From contig JABMQG010000232.1 in NCBI GenBank assembly GCA_013203365.1, positions 1-5,809 of the forward strand: 5,809 bases of DNA, read 5' to 3'. The notes beneath the pieces are model-generated. The model did no database searches, was not told where the DNA came from, and saw nothing but the letters and a program-made list of their open reading frames with translations. Below, piece after piece: positions 1-5,809 of this stretch (positions are counted from its first letter, which is position 1; every line of letters starts with the position of its first letter). The DNA is from Planctomycetota bacterium (GTDB taxonomy: Bacteria; Planctomycetota; Phycisphaerae; SM23-33; FEN-1343). Made by a program: the position numbers and the translations under genes.

Positions 1-1512
1 ACCTATCTTGACTGGATGACGGAATTGCCTTGGGCAGCGGTAACCGAGGACAACCTCGACATCTACTCTGCCGAGCGAATCCTCAATGCCGATCACTATG
101 GCCTGGAGAAGGTCAAAAAACGAATTTTGGAGTATCTAGCGGTCAGAAAGCTGGCACCACAAACGCACGGGCCGATTCTATGCTTTGTTGGGCCCCCGGG
201 TGTGGGCAAGACTTCACTGGGGCAGTCCATCGCACGCGCTCTTGGCCGTAAGTTCATTCGAATGAGCCTCGGCGGGGTCCGAGACGAGGCCGAACTGCGA
301 GGCCATCGCCGTACCTATATCGGAGCTATGCCCGGCAGGATCGTGCAGGAACTCCGCAAAACCGGGTCCATCAACCCCGTATTCATGCTCGACGAATTGG
401 ACAAGGTCGGACAGGACTTCCGTGGCGACCCCACCAGCGTCCTGCTGGAGGTCCTGGACCCGGCCCAAAATAACACCTTCCAGGACCACTACCTGAACGT
501 GCCGCTCGATCTCTCACGAATACTGTTCATAGGCACGGCCAATTACATGGGGCCGGTTCCGCCGGCGCTGAGAGATCGGATGGAGATCATTGAACTGCCA
601 GGGTACACCGCCAGGGAGAAGCTCCAAATCGCCCGGCGGTATCTCCTGCCCAGGCAGTTGAAAGAAAACGGCTTGAACCGCAGTCAACTGACACTCTCCA
701 GCTCGGCGATGGAAACGGTGATCAACAAGTATACCCAGGAAGCCGGCGTCCGAGAGCTGGAACGCCAGATCGGGGCCATATGCCGCCACATGGCAGCATT
801 GGTTGCCCGCGGCTCGGCCCGAAAGCGGACGGTCCACGACACAGGCGTGGCCAAATACCTTGGGCCGGTCCTGTACGAAAGCGAAGTGGCACAGAGAACC
901 AGCACCCCGGGTGTGGCTACTGGGCTGTTCTATACGCCCAGCGGTGGTGGCGTGCTGTTTGTCGAAGCCACCCGTTTCCCAGGAGAGGGCAGGCTCACCC
1001 TCACCGGACAAATCGGCGACATCATGAAAGAAAGCGCTCAGGCCGCACTGAGCCTTGTGCGCAGCCGGGCTGGAGAGCTCAAAATCGACCCCGAACAGCT
1101 TAGTAAGACCGATATCCACATACACGTGCCGGCCGGGGCGGTTCCCAAGGACGGGCCGTCCGCCGGTGTGGCCATGGTTACGGCCCTAACCAGTCTCCTG
1201 CTGGACAAATCGGTCCACCCGGATGTGGCCATGACCGGCGAGATTACGTTGCGAGGACTTGTCCTGCCAGTAGGCGGCCTCAAGCAGAAAATTTTGGCGG
1301 CAAAGACGGCAGGCATCCGCACCGTAATCCTGCCTCGGCGAAACCGCAAGGATATGGTCGACTTACCGCCGGATGTTAGGAAGGGCCTGGAGTTCGTCTT
1401 CGTCGGGCGGATCGAAGAGGCGCTCAAAATGGCTATGAACGACAAGCCCTCCATGCGACAAAAAACCAAAACTCAGCAGAGCCGTGCGACGCAATATGCG
1501 AGCAGAAAGTGA
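1..1512 (+). CDS. lon: ATP-dependent Lon protease, C-terminal part (5' end outside the window)
   Basis: Cytoplasmic AAA+ serine protease that unfolds and degrades damaged and regulatory proteins. The frame is open from base 1: the codons before the ATG at 16 read TYLDW and continue into MTELPW, the conserved Lon 'YLDWL..LPW' linker, so 16 is an internal Met and the N-terminal substrate-binding domain lies upstream. Numbering from that Met: Walker [10 protein letters not shown] (59-67, Lys65), Walker [10 protein letters not shown] (122-130), sensor-1 Asn in GTANYMG (about 176), arginine-finger region LRDRME (185-190), sensor-2 Arg in GVRELER (about 246). The proteolytic domain holds Ser382 in PKDGPSAG and Lys425 in GGLKQK. 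Their 43-residue spacing equals Ser679-Lys722 of E. coli Lon, so the enzyme should be active. About 503 residues are visible, against roughly 800 for the family. A basic, Gln/Lys/Arg-rich tail of about 20 residues follows the last conserved segment. No gene follows closely, so it is probably the last of its transcript. Confidence 0.97.
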   Translation, partial: TYLDWMTELPWAAVTEDNLDIYSAERILNADHYGLEKVKKRILEYLAVRKLAPQTHGPILCFVGPPGVGKTSLGQSIARALGRKFIRMSLGGVRDEAELRGHRRTYIGAMPGRIVQELRKTGSINPVFMLDELDKVGQDFRGDPTSVLLEVLDPAQNNTFQDHYLNVPLDLSRILFIGTANYMGPVPPALRDRMEIIELPGYTAREKLQIARRYLLPRQLKENGLNRSQLTLSSSAMETVINKYTQEAGVRELERQIGAICRHMAALVARGSARKRTVHDTGVAKYLGPVLYESEVAQRTSTPGVATGLFYTPSGGGVLFVEATRFPGEGRLTLTGQIGDIMKESAQAALSLVRSRAGELKIDPEQLSKTDIHIHVPAGAVPKDGPSAGVAMVTALTSLLLDKSVHPDVAMTGEITLRGLVLPVGGLKQKILAAKTAGIRTVILPRRNRKDMVDLPPDVRKGLEFVFVGRIEEALKMAMNDKPSMRQKTKTQQSRATQYASRK

Positions 1513-1515
1513 AAA

Positions 1516-1533
1516 ACCTGGCCCTCCCCAGGT
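1516..1533 (+). terminator. possible weak hairpin terminator after lon
   Basis: ACCTGG (1516-1521) can pair with CCAGGT (1528-1533) around a 6-nt loop, starting 4 nt past the lon stop codon. A second, weaker stem, GGAGAA (1541-1546) with TTCTCC (1557-1562), follows. Neither is followed by a clear T tract, so a classical intrinsic terminator is not established. They may be processing or 3'-end stabilising structures, or chance. Confidence 0.25.
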
Positions 1534-1611
1534 ATGCCGTGGAGAAGAAACACCTTTTCTCCCCGTCGCTCGGCAAACGGAAAAAACGGCTCTTTTCTCG
1601 CTAATAGGCCA

Positions 1612-1639
1612 TTGCTACGAACCTCGACAGTGCTATAAT
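1612..1639 (+). promoter_or_regulatory. sigma-70-type promoter with extended -10
   Basis: The -35 candidate is TTGCTA (1612-1617, four of six to TTGACA). After a 16-bp spacer comes a perfect TATAAT (1634-1639), preceded by TGC, which gives the TGn extended -10 motif. Transcription would start near 1646, leaving a leader of about 107 nt before the zinc-ribbon gene. The 7-bp and 2-bp gaps downstream imply that the same promoter serves thiS and thiG. A start near 1646 also rules out the in-frame ATG at 1645 as the translation start. Confidence 0.65.
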
Positions 1640-1670
1640 GCCTCATGTTCTTATGCGGCCGTTGGCAATG

Positions 1671-1698
1671 TCGTTGCAGGCGGATAGCCTGTCAACGA
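1671..1698 (+). promoter_or_regulatory. 11-bp bulged hairpin in the leader of the zinc-ribbon/thiSG transcript
   Basis: TCGTTGCAGGC (1671-1681) pairs with GCCTG (1687-1691) and CAACGA (1693-1698) around the 5-nt loop GGATA, with one bulged U at 1692. That is 11 pairs, and the hairpin begins about 25 nt into the predicted transcript. The next T run (1726-1730) is too far away for an intrinsic terminator. The 3' arm bases TCAAC (1692-1696) could instead pair with GTTGA (1711-1715), a possible but weak alternative fold. It matches no riboswitch family I know, and it lacks the CTGAGA element of TPP riboswitches. Function is unknown: it could be a protein-binding site, an mRNA stabiliser or an attenuator. 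Confidence 0.5.
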
Positions 1699-1740
1699 AC
1701 TGCAGGATCGGTTGAGCGTGGACTGTTTTTAGACGATTTC

Positions 1741-1746
1741 AAGGAG
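1741..1746 (+). promoter_or_regulatory. ribosome binding site that sets the zinc-ribbon gene start
   Basis: AAGGAG ends 6 nt before the ATG at 1753. This near-ideal Shine-Dalgarno selects 1753 over the in-frame ATG at 1645, which has no such site and falls at the predicted transcription start. Confidence 0.75.
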
Positions 1747-1752
1747 AAAGCT

Positions 1753-2277
1753 ATGTCCAGTTTTTTGTTGCCGTCTAGCATGAAAGCTAAACGCCTGAAC
1801 CTGGGTGGCTCAGGCGACCCCAAAGATAAAATGATGATCACAATTTTGGTTGTAATCATCATTGGGGCCGTTGTTGCTCTGGTCATGACCTTCATCGGCT
1901 CAGGCGATAGCAAGATCACCAGCGAGTACCATTTGCTGTGCGTAAACCCCAGCTGTGAGCATGAATGGACTTGGAGCCGCTCTAAGATGATTGAATTGCA
2001 GAAGGAAAAGGCTGCGACGGCGAAGCCGAAAGATGCACCGGCGGGCTTACGCATACTCTTTACGGAATTCCCTTCGTTTGAGTGCCCTCAGTGCGGGCAG
2101 AAGACCGGCTATAGAGCGGACCAATGCCCCAGCTGCGAGAAGTGGTACCTGCCGGCTGCGCTGAAAAACTCCCTCGCAATAGGCGCCCCGCCGATGGGCG
2201 GCGGCGGCGGCCAGAAATGCCCTCACTGCGGCGTAGACATCGGTCAGTGGCTGGCAGAACACCCCGAAAAGAAGTGA
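1753..2277 (+). CDS. membrane-anchored zinc-ribbon protein of unknown function
   Basis: A 174-residue protein I cannot assign to a named family. A polar, basic N-terminus (1-27, with KAKR at 11-14) is followed by one strongly hydrophobic segment (about 28-48, ILVVIIIGAVVALVM core). The rest is hydrophilic, with eight cysteines in paired-ligand spacing: C63-x4-C68, C111-x2-C114, C125-x2-C128 and C156-x2-C159. These suit two zinc ribbons. A short Lys/Glu-rich stretch (about 78-93) separates the first pair from the second, and a Gly-rich run (149-153) precedes the last. With no signal-peptidase site visible, the likely topology is a single anchor with the zinc domains in the cytoplasm; the orientation is inferred from charge and from the reduced-cysteine requirement. 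The gene sits first in a probable operon with thiS and thiG, its stop 7 bp before the thiS start. Nothing in the sequence shows a catalytic activity. A structural, sensing or metal-handling role would be speculation. Confidence 0.85.
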   Translation: MSSFLLPSSMKAKRLNLGGSGDPKDKMMITILVVIIIGAVVALVMTFIGSGDSKITSEYHLLCVNPSCEHEWTWSRSKMIELQKEKAATAKPKDAPAGLRILFTEFPSFECPQCGQKTGYRADQCPSCEKWYLPAALKNSLAIGAPPMGGGGGQKCPHCGVDIGQWLAEHPEKK

Positions 2278-2284
2278 TTCCGAC

Positions 2285-2485
2285 GTGCAGATCAAGGTGA
2301 ACGGACAACAACGCGCGCTCGACGAGCCAGCCACTCTTGCAGACCTGTTGTCAAAGTTGGGCTTGCAGCCGCACCGAGTGGCGGTGGAATGCAACAAAGT
2401 GCTCGTCAGACGCCGTTACTTAGAACAAACGACGCTGACCGACGGCGATGAGGTGGAAATCGTTACCCTCGTGGGGGGCGGGTAG
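2285..2485 (+). CDS. thiS: sulfur carrier protein ThiS (GTG start)
   Basis: Small ubiquitin-like (beta-grasp) sulfur carrier for the thiazole half of thiamin. In the known pathway its C-terminal glycine is adenylated by ThiF and converted to a thiocarboxylate, which gives sulfur to ThiG. At 66 residues it has the normal family length. It begins MQIKVNG, typical of ThiS, has a DGDEVEIV strand near the C-terminus (about 53-60), and ends in Gly-Gly-Gly, supplying the required C-terminal Gly-Gly. The start is GTG: no in-frame ATG lies nearby, and the MQIKVNG alignment fixes it. A weak AGAAG (2270-2274), inside the end of the upstream gene, lies 10 nt ahead, so translational coupling is likely. 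thiG starts 2 bp after the stop. No thiF is in the window. Confidence 0.95.
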   Translation: MQIKVNGQQRALDEPATLADLLSKLGLQPHRVAVECNKVLVRRRYLEQTTLTDGDEVEIVTLVGGG

Positions 2486-2487
2486 CC

Positions 2488-3306
2488 ATGGCCGACGATC
2501 AACTGCTGAGGATCGGCCCGTTCAAGTTCTCCAGCCGACTTTTCGTCGGCACCGGGAAATACGCCTCCTACGAGCTGATGGCTGAAGCACTGGCGGCGTC
2601 AGGCTGCCAGGTAGTCACGGTGGCCGTCCGGCGGGAGCGAATGGTCGACCGCGACGGGCGAAATATCCTCGACTTCATCGATTCGGATCGCTACACACTC
2701 TTGCCGAACACCGCAGGGTGCTTCAATGCCTCCGAGGCCCTGCGAACCGCCAGACTCGGCCGGGAACTTCTCGAAGGGCTCGGCAACACCGGCGCCGGGT
2801 GGGTCAAGCTCGAAGTCCTTGGCGACAAGAAAACCCTCCTGCCAGACCCAGTGGGAACGCTCGAAGCCCTCGAAGTGCTGGTCAAGGAGGACTTCGTCGT
2901 ATTGTGCTACTCCAGTGACGATCCGGTCATGGCACGCCGACTCAAAGACGCCGGCGCGGCGTCGGTCATGCCGGCCGGAAGCCCCATCGGGTCAGGCCAA
3001 GGCGTGCTGAATCCTAGCAATATCAGGATTATTCTGGAATCGCTCACCGGTGACGACCGTGATTATCCCGTCATCGTTGACGCCGGCGTGGGAACACCTT
3101 CAGACGTGACGATCGCCATGGAACTCGGCGCCGCCGGCGTCCTCCTGAATACTGGCATCGCCGGCGCCGCCGACCCGGTGAAAATGGCACGGGCAATGAA
3201 ACTCGCCATGGAGGCCGGTTACTGGGGCCGACGCGCCGGGCGAATCCCACGCAAGCTCTATGCTACTGCCAGTTCGCCTCTTACCGGCGTGATCGGCGCA
3301 GAGTAA
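2488..3306 (+). CDS. thiG: thiazole synthase ThiG
   Basis: Cytoplasmic (beta/alpha)8 enzyme that condenses 1-deoxy-D-xylulose 5-phosphate, dehydroglycine (or glycine imine) and ThiS-thiocarboxylate sulfur into the thiazole phosphate of thiamin. At 272 residues it is near family length. Family landmarks in order: [11 protein letters not shown] (15-25), TVAVRR (44-49), LLPNTAGC (71-78), WVKLEVLGD (105-113), LLPDP (117-121), [12 protein letters not shown] (161-172), [12 protein letters not shown] (195-206), LLNTGIA (219-225), [14 protein letters not shown] (256-269). Lys107 is the expected Schiff-base lysine for DXP; Glu109 and Asp198 match the other catalytic acids of B. subtilis ThiG. A short insertion (TGDDRDYP, about 187-194) precedes the VIVDAG strand, and Cys140 sits where a proline is common (VLPY). 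The ATG at 2488 follows a G-run inside the thiS end (2473-2478), a poor Shine-Dalgarno, so coupling to thiS is likely. All key residues are present. Confidence 0.97.
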   Translation: MADDQLLRIGPFKFSSRLFVGTGKYASYELMAEALAASGCQVVTVAVRRERMVDRDGRNILDFIDSDRYTLLPNTAGCFNASEALRTARLGRELLEGLGNTGAGWVKLEVLGDKKTLLPDPVGTLEALEVLVKEDFVVLCYSSDDPVMARRLKDAGAASVMPAGSPIGSGQGVLNPSNIRIILESLTGDDRDYPVIVDAGVGTPSDVTIAMELGAAGVLLNTGIAGAADPVKMARAMKLAMEAGYWGRRAGRIPRKLYATASSPLTGVIGAE

Positions 3307-3486
3307 GGCCAAAACAAAAACCCAAGCTTGATTTCTCAAGATGGCCGCATAGGGCCCTTCAAACGTCCAGCAAGGCCTCGCCTGTCCAATATACCAACTG
3401 TCCACAATGCCTCTCGGGCTCCTCAGGGCCGAACGTGCAGAATTTAAACCCCTCCCGACGGTTCGCTAATACGCTCAGCACCAAGC

Positions 3487-3499
3487 CGTTAACTTAACG
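3487..3499. repeat. short perfect palindrome, possible operator
   Basis: CGTTAA and TTAACG flank a single central C, making a 13-bp dyad in a locally AT-rich patch of the gap. This is the size and symmetry of a small dimeric-regulator half-site pair. No second copy and no adjacent well-formed promoter are visible, so it may be chance. Confidence 0.2.
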
Positions 3500-3742
3500 C
3501 ATATCTGCCAAGGAACTGTCACTCGCGTCTTGGGGTTTTGTGGTCTTCCAAGATTCATAAAATATCAATTCGTGCTGTCTTTGTGGCCAGCATGCTCAAA
3601 CGGCTCGCGTCGTTGCGGACCCACCTTGCTGGCAATGTGTCCACATGCAAGTCCTGCACCCGCCGGCTTATTCGGGGCCGACGCCTGCATTGTTTAATAG
3701 ATGCGGCTCAGTATTCTTATCGTCACCTTCTTTGGTTGCGGG

Positions 3743-3765
3743 GCGGGTAGCAAACGATTACCCGC
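3743..3765 (+). promoter_or_regulatory. 7-bp hairpin just upstream of the repeat gene's ribosome site
   Basis: GCGGGTA (3743-3749) is fully complementary to TACCCGC (3759-3765) with a 9-nt loop. It ends 16 nt before the Shine-Dalgarno at 3782. No T run follows, so it is not an intrinsic terminator. It could stabilise the leader or bind a regulator. It does not match the cyclic-di-GMP or other riboswitch signatures I know. Confidence 0.4.
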
Positions 3766-3781
3766 GACACATTAGATCGAG

Positions 3782-3788
3782 AAGGAGG
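3782..3788 (+). promoter_or_regulatory. strong ribosome binding site of the repeat protein gene
   Basis: AAGGAGG lies 6 nt before the ATG at 3795, close to a perfect anti-16S match. It selects this ATG over the in-frame ATG at 3645, and the signal peptide begins correctly from 3795. Confidence 0.85.
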
Positions 3789-3794
3789 ATCACC

Positions 3795-4511
3795 ATGTCA
3801 AGTGTATCCGTTTACAAAAGGGCTCCGTGCGCAATTGCCATCAACAGGGCACCGTCCAACTTGATGTTGGTTCTGATAACCGTCCTGGCCCTGGGTGCGA
3901 TAATGCCCCAAGCAGCGGCTGATACCTTCACCTGGGACGGCAACGGCGGCGCTCCGCCAAGCGGGGCATTTGGTGCCGCGGTTAACTGGAACCCCAACCA
4001 GGTGCCCGGCCTAAGTGATACCGCCCTATTCAACCTTGCAGCCACCTATGAGGTCTCGTACGCCTACAACCCCACGAACGCCGACCTGCTTTTCCAGAAC
4101 GGCCAAGTCGCCTTCGTCAGCAGCGGAGCCAAACGGCTCTACTCGCTCAGTAACGACGCCTTGATCACCGGCGGCCAGATGAACCTAAACGGGCTGGACC
4201 TAACTGCCGCCGACGACCTTCTCGTGGACGGCGCAACTATGTTTGTCGACGCAGGTGCATTTGGTAGTAGCACCGCAACGTCATGGTCCTGCTCCGTCGG
4301 AGATTCGGGTACAGGCCAACTCACCGTCCAGAACGCCGGCCAGCTCGTGTCAGATCGATACGGGTTCATCGGCCGCAATGGCGGCGCCAACGGCACCGTC
4401 ACTATAGACGGCCCAAGCGCCAGTTGGGTCAACAACGGCGATATCCGCATCGGCGAGCTAGGCACCGGCCTGCTGAATGTTCAAAACGGGGCCTCCGCTT
4501 CCAGCATCTAA
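3795..4511 (+). CDS. exported T5SS/PEP-CTERM-associated-type repeat protein, N-terminal part ended by a premature TAA
   Basis: This 238-residue frame is the start of a much longer secreted protein. Residues 1-42 form a long Sec signal peptide: basic region with KR and R, hydrophobic core LMLVLITVLALGAI (23-36), and an AAA site before Asp43. The mature part opens with TFTWDG and VNWN..QVPG..DTALF (44-79), the usual opening of large planctomycete and verrucomicrobial beta-solenoid-like surface proteins ('W.G..G.W...NW..G..P...D.A.F'). Two repeats follow (4287-4427, 47 residues; 4428 onward), each with a 'GTG.L.VQN' strand, a 'GF/YIG' turn and 'GT.T..G....W'. Resemblance is to the family annotated as T5SS/PEP-CTERM-associated repeat; I recognise it by pattern, not by search. 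The TAA at 4509-4511 falls at position 28 of the second repeat and truncates it, while the frame beyond continues the same repeats. Likely location is outside the cytoplasm or on the cell surface. As a 196-residue mature fragment, its stability and function are doubtful. Confidence 0.8.
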   Translation: MSSVSVYKRAPCAIAINRAPSNLMLVLITVLALGAIMPQAAADTFTWDGNGGAPPSGAFGAAVNWNPNQVPGLSDTALFNLAATYEVSYAYNPTNADLLFQNGQVAFVSSGAKRLYSLSNDALITGGQMNLNGLDLTAADDLLVDGATMFVDAGAFGSSTATSWSCSVGDSGTGQLTVQNAGQLVSDRYGFIGRNGGANGTVTIDGPSASWVNNGDIRIGELGTGLLNVQNGASASSI

Positions 4512-5789
4512 GGCTACCTCGGCATCAATGCCGGCAGCCAGGGAACCGCAACCGTCACCGGTACCGGCTCCGGTTGGACTAACACGGGGCCGCTCTATAT
4601 CGGCGGAGGAAGTGCCGCGCCAGGGGGCGCAGGAGAACTCAACGTCAGCGCCGGCGGTACCGTGAACGTGGGCACGCCACTCAGGCTCTGGGCAACCGGC
4701 ACGATAAACCTAAGTGATGGCGGTACGATCACCGCCTACTCATTCGATAACTCCGCCGGCGGAACGTTCAATTTCTCCGGCGGAACGTTCATCGTCGGCG
4801 CCGGCGGGTATCTGCCGAAAGCCGGCACGTATGTCCTCGACGGGCCCGGAAACCCCACGTTACGCCTTACCAACGGCTCTTCAGCGAACTTCCCAGCAGA
4901 CCTGCACGTCGGCCAGTCCAACACCGCCACGCTGCAAATCCAAAATAACGCCGACGTCACCAACACCTTAGGCCACATTGCCTCCACCGGCGGCTCGTAT
5001 GGCACCGTCACCGTTGACGGCGCAGGGGCCACCTGGACCAACACCAATGTCCTATATGTCGGCCAGGGCGGCACCGCGGTACTCGATGTCCAAAACGGTG
5101 CAGCCGTGTCCAGTACCTCAGGCTTCATCGCCAGCAGCACAGGCTCCCAAGGCACCGCTACTGTCTCAGGTACTGGCTCCACCTGGACAAACAGCACCAG
5201 CATGTACGTGGGTTTGGCCGGCGTCGGGATGCTGAACATCCAAGATGGCGGAAACGTTTCAAATACCTTCGCCTTCGTCGGTGCCAACAGTAGCGCAACT
5301 GGCACTGTGACCGTTCAGGGGGCAGGCTCCTCTTGGACCAATACCATCGCCCTGTTCGTCGGAAACGACGGTGTCGGGTCGCTGAACATTCAAGCCGCGG
5401 CACAGGTGGCCAATACGGACGGCTACGTCGGCTACAACCTCGGCTCACAAGGCAACGTCATCGTGGACGGCGCCGGCTCCATCTGGGCAAACAGCACCAA
5501 GCTTTGGGTGGCCGATTCGGGAACCGGAACCCTTACCATCCAAAACGGCGGACAAGTCTCCAATACCGACGCTATTGTCGGCAACGCAACCGATTCCGAT
5601 GGAACCGTCACAGTCACGGACCCCGGATCCAAGTGGGAACAGCAATACAACACCCTCACCATCGGCTATCTCGGCAAAGGCACTCTGAACATCTCCAACG
5701 CCGGATGGGTTCGCAACGGCACATGCTATGTTGCACGGGACGGCGGATCCGAAGGCGACGTGGTTGTGGACGGCCCAGGCAGCACGTGG
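4287..5789 (+). repeat. tandem ~50-residue (150-bp) coding repeats
   Basis: Using the conserved Trp as the unit end, the repeats are 4287-4427 (47 codons), 4428-4577 (50), [4578-4886 partial repeat plus insert], 4887-5036 (50), 5037-5186 (50), 5187-5336 (50), 5337-5486 (50), 5487-5636 (50) and 5637-5789 (51). The next unit starts at 5790. The shared pattern is 'TNt..lyVG..GtG.LnIQNGg.VsnT.gfiG...gS.GTvTV.GaGStW'. Units align without gaps but diverge in sequence, so this is protein-level repetition rather than a recent DNA duplication. The period and the Gly/Asn/Thr/Val composition suit a right-handed beta-helix or beta-roll surface protein. Confidence 0.85.
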
Positions 5790-5809
5790 AAAAGGTGGGA
5801 CCTTGGCTC
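4512..5809 (+). pseudogene. in-frame continuation of the repeat protein gene beyond the TAA (3' end outside the window)
   Basis: In the frame of the upstream ATG, every codon from 4512 to the window end is sense. The translation resumes at once with GYLGINAGSQGT and finishes the interrupted repeat at Trp 4575-4577. A 153-residue section (4578-5036) follows, holding a partial repeat, a glycine-rich insert (GTINLSDGGTI, GGTFNF, GGTFIV) and a full repeat. Five further repeats run to 5789 and another begins at 5790. No start codon with a ribosome site lies just after the stop: the first in-frame ATG is at 5202, inside a repeat, without a Shine-Dalgarno. This segment is therefore probably untranslated unless the stop is read through or is a sequencing error. 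There is no frameshift or second stop, so any inactivation is recent. The C-terminus, which would show a PEP-CTERM anchor or an autotransporter barrel, is not in the window. Confidence 0.75.
4756..4791 (+). repeat. 15-bp direct repeat inside the insert region
   Basis: CCGGCGGAACGTTCA occurs at 4756-4770 and again at 4777-4791, offset by 21 bp (seven codons). It encodes the heptads AGGTFNF and SGGTFIV. It is identical at DNA level, unlike the diverged 150-bp units, so it may be a local slippage duplication. Confidence 0.6.

Larger units (their letters stand above)
3307..3794 (+). other. 488-bp non-coding gap between thiG and the repeat protein gene
   Basis: No credible gene: a 70-codon frame (3538-3750) has no ribosome site, no recognisable motif and a low-quality composition. 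No clear intrinsic terminator follows thiG; the nearest stem is CTTGA/TCAAG (3327-3340) without a T tract. Visible elements are a perfect dyad CGTTAACTTAACG (3487-3499), a TCTTGG/CCAAGA inverted repeat (3528-3553, 14-nt loop), isolated -10-like hexamers TAAAAT (3558-3563) and TTTAAT (3693-3698) without good -35 partners, a weak pair TTGTTT (3690-3695)/TATTCT (3712-3717) with 16-bp spacing, and the hairpin and Shine-Dalgarno listed separately. It probably holds the promoter and leader of the repeat gene, but I cannot place the transcription start. Confidence 0.6.

Noticed and set aside
514..1125. 203-codon open frame on the minus strand
   Set aside because: It lies wholly opposite the Lon AAA+/protease coding region, has no ribosome site or recognisable motif, and is explained by the codon bias of lon.
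1645..1752. 36-codon N-terminal extension of the zinc-ribbon protein from the ATG at 1645
   Set aside because: It overlaps the predicted transcription start and leader hairpin, while AAGGAG at 1741 points to the ATG at 1753.
3585..3648. possible sigma-54 promoter near TGGCCAGC and TGGCAATG, considered because some PEP-CTERM systems use sigma-54
   Set aside because: The GG and GC elements are 7 and 14 bp apart instead of the required 10.
3538..3750. 70-codon open frame in the gap before the repeat gene
   Set aside because: It has no Shine-Dalgarno, no conserved motif and a Arg/Cys/Ser-rich composition typical of translated non-coding DNA.
3743..3765. cyclic-di-GMP riboswitch suggested by GCAAAC beside a GC-rich stem
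   Set aside because: Only a single stem is present; the paired-helix architecture and conserved core of that riboswitch are missing.
4736..5305. 189-codon open frame on the minus strand
   Set aside because: Its Pro/Val/Thr-rich repetitive translation is the antisense reflection of the 150-bp coding repeats, not a gene.
4287..5789. CRISPR-like or satellite repeat array
   Set aside because: The 150-bp units differ at many bases, keep one reading frame and have no spacers; the repetition is at protein level.
4512..5809. separate second gene beginning after the TAA
   Set aside because: No start codon with a ribosome site lies near, and the sequence completes the very repeat that the stop interrupts, so it is one broken gene.

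Overview
The window looks like a bacterial chromosome segment, all genes on the + strand, moderately GC-rich by eye. The best lineage guess is Planctomycetes (Phycisphaerae-like) or a neighbouring PVC-group bacterium. This rests mainly on the exported protein at the right end, whose ~50-residue glycine/asparagine-rich repeats resemble the T5SS/PEP-CTERM-associated repeat family common in those phyla. The housekeeping genes fit but do not prove it.

Layout, left to right. (1) 1-1512: C-terminal ~500 residues of an ATP-dependent Lon protease, cut by the left window edge, with intact Walker motifs and Ser-Lys dyad. (2) 1513-1752: intergenic region with a good extended -10 promoter (-35 at 1612, -10 TATAAT at 1634) and a leader of about 107 nt carrying an 11-bp bulged hairpin (1671-1698). 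(3) 1753-3306: a tight three-gene unit: a membrane-anchored protein with eight zinc-ribbon-type cysteines (unknown function), then thiS (7-bp gap) and thiG (2-bp gap), the sulfur carrier and synthase of thiamin thiazole biosynthesis. (4) 3307-3794: a 488-bp non-coding gap with a palindrome, weak promoter-like hexamers, a 7-bp hairpin and a strong Shine-Dalgarno. (5) 3795-5809: a signal-peptide-bearing repeat protein, cut by the right edge and interrupted by one in-frame TAA at 4509-4511. The same frame then stays open for 1298 bases, and well-conserved repeats continue through it.

How the genes relate. ThiS, as a C-terminal thiocarboxylate, gives sulfur to ThiG, which builds the thiazole ring with DXP and dehydroglycine. 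The zinc-ribbon gene probably shares their transcript, but no known role links it to thiamin synthesis. Lon and the repeat protein appear to be independent neighbours.

I found no CRISPR array, mobile element, tRNA or rRNA, and no convincing new multi-gene system. The observations most worth following are the single nonsense codon inside the repeat gene, the leader hairpin, and the zinc-ribbon/thiSG linkage.
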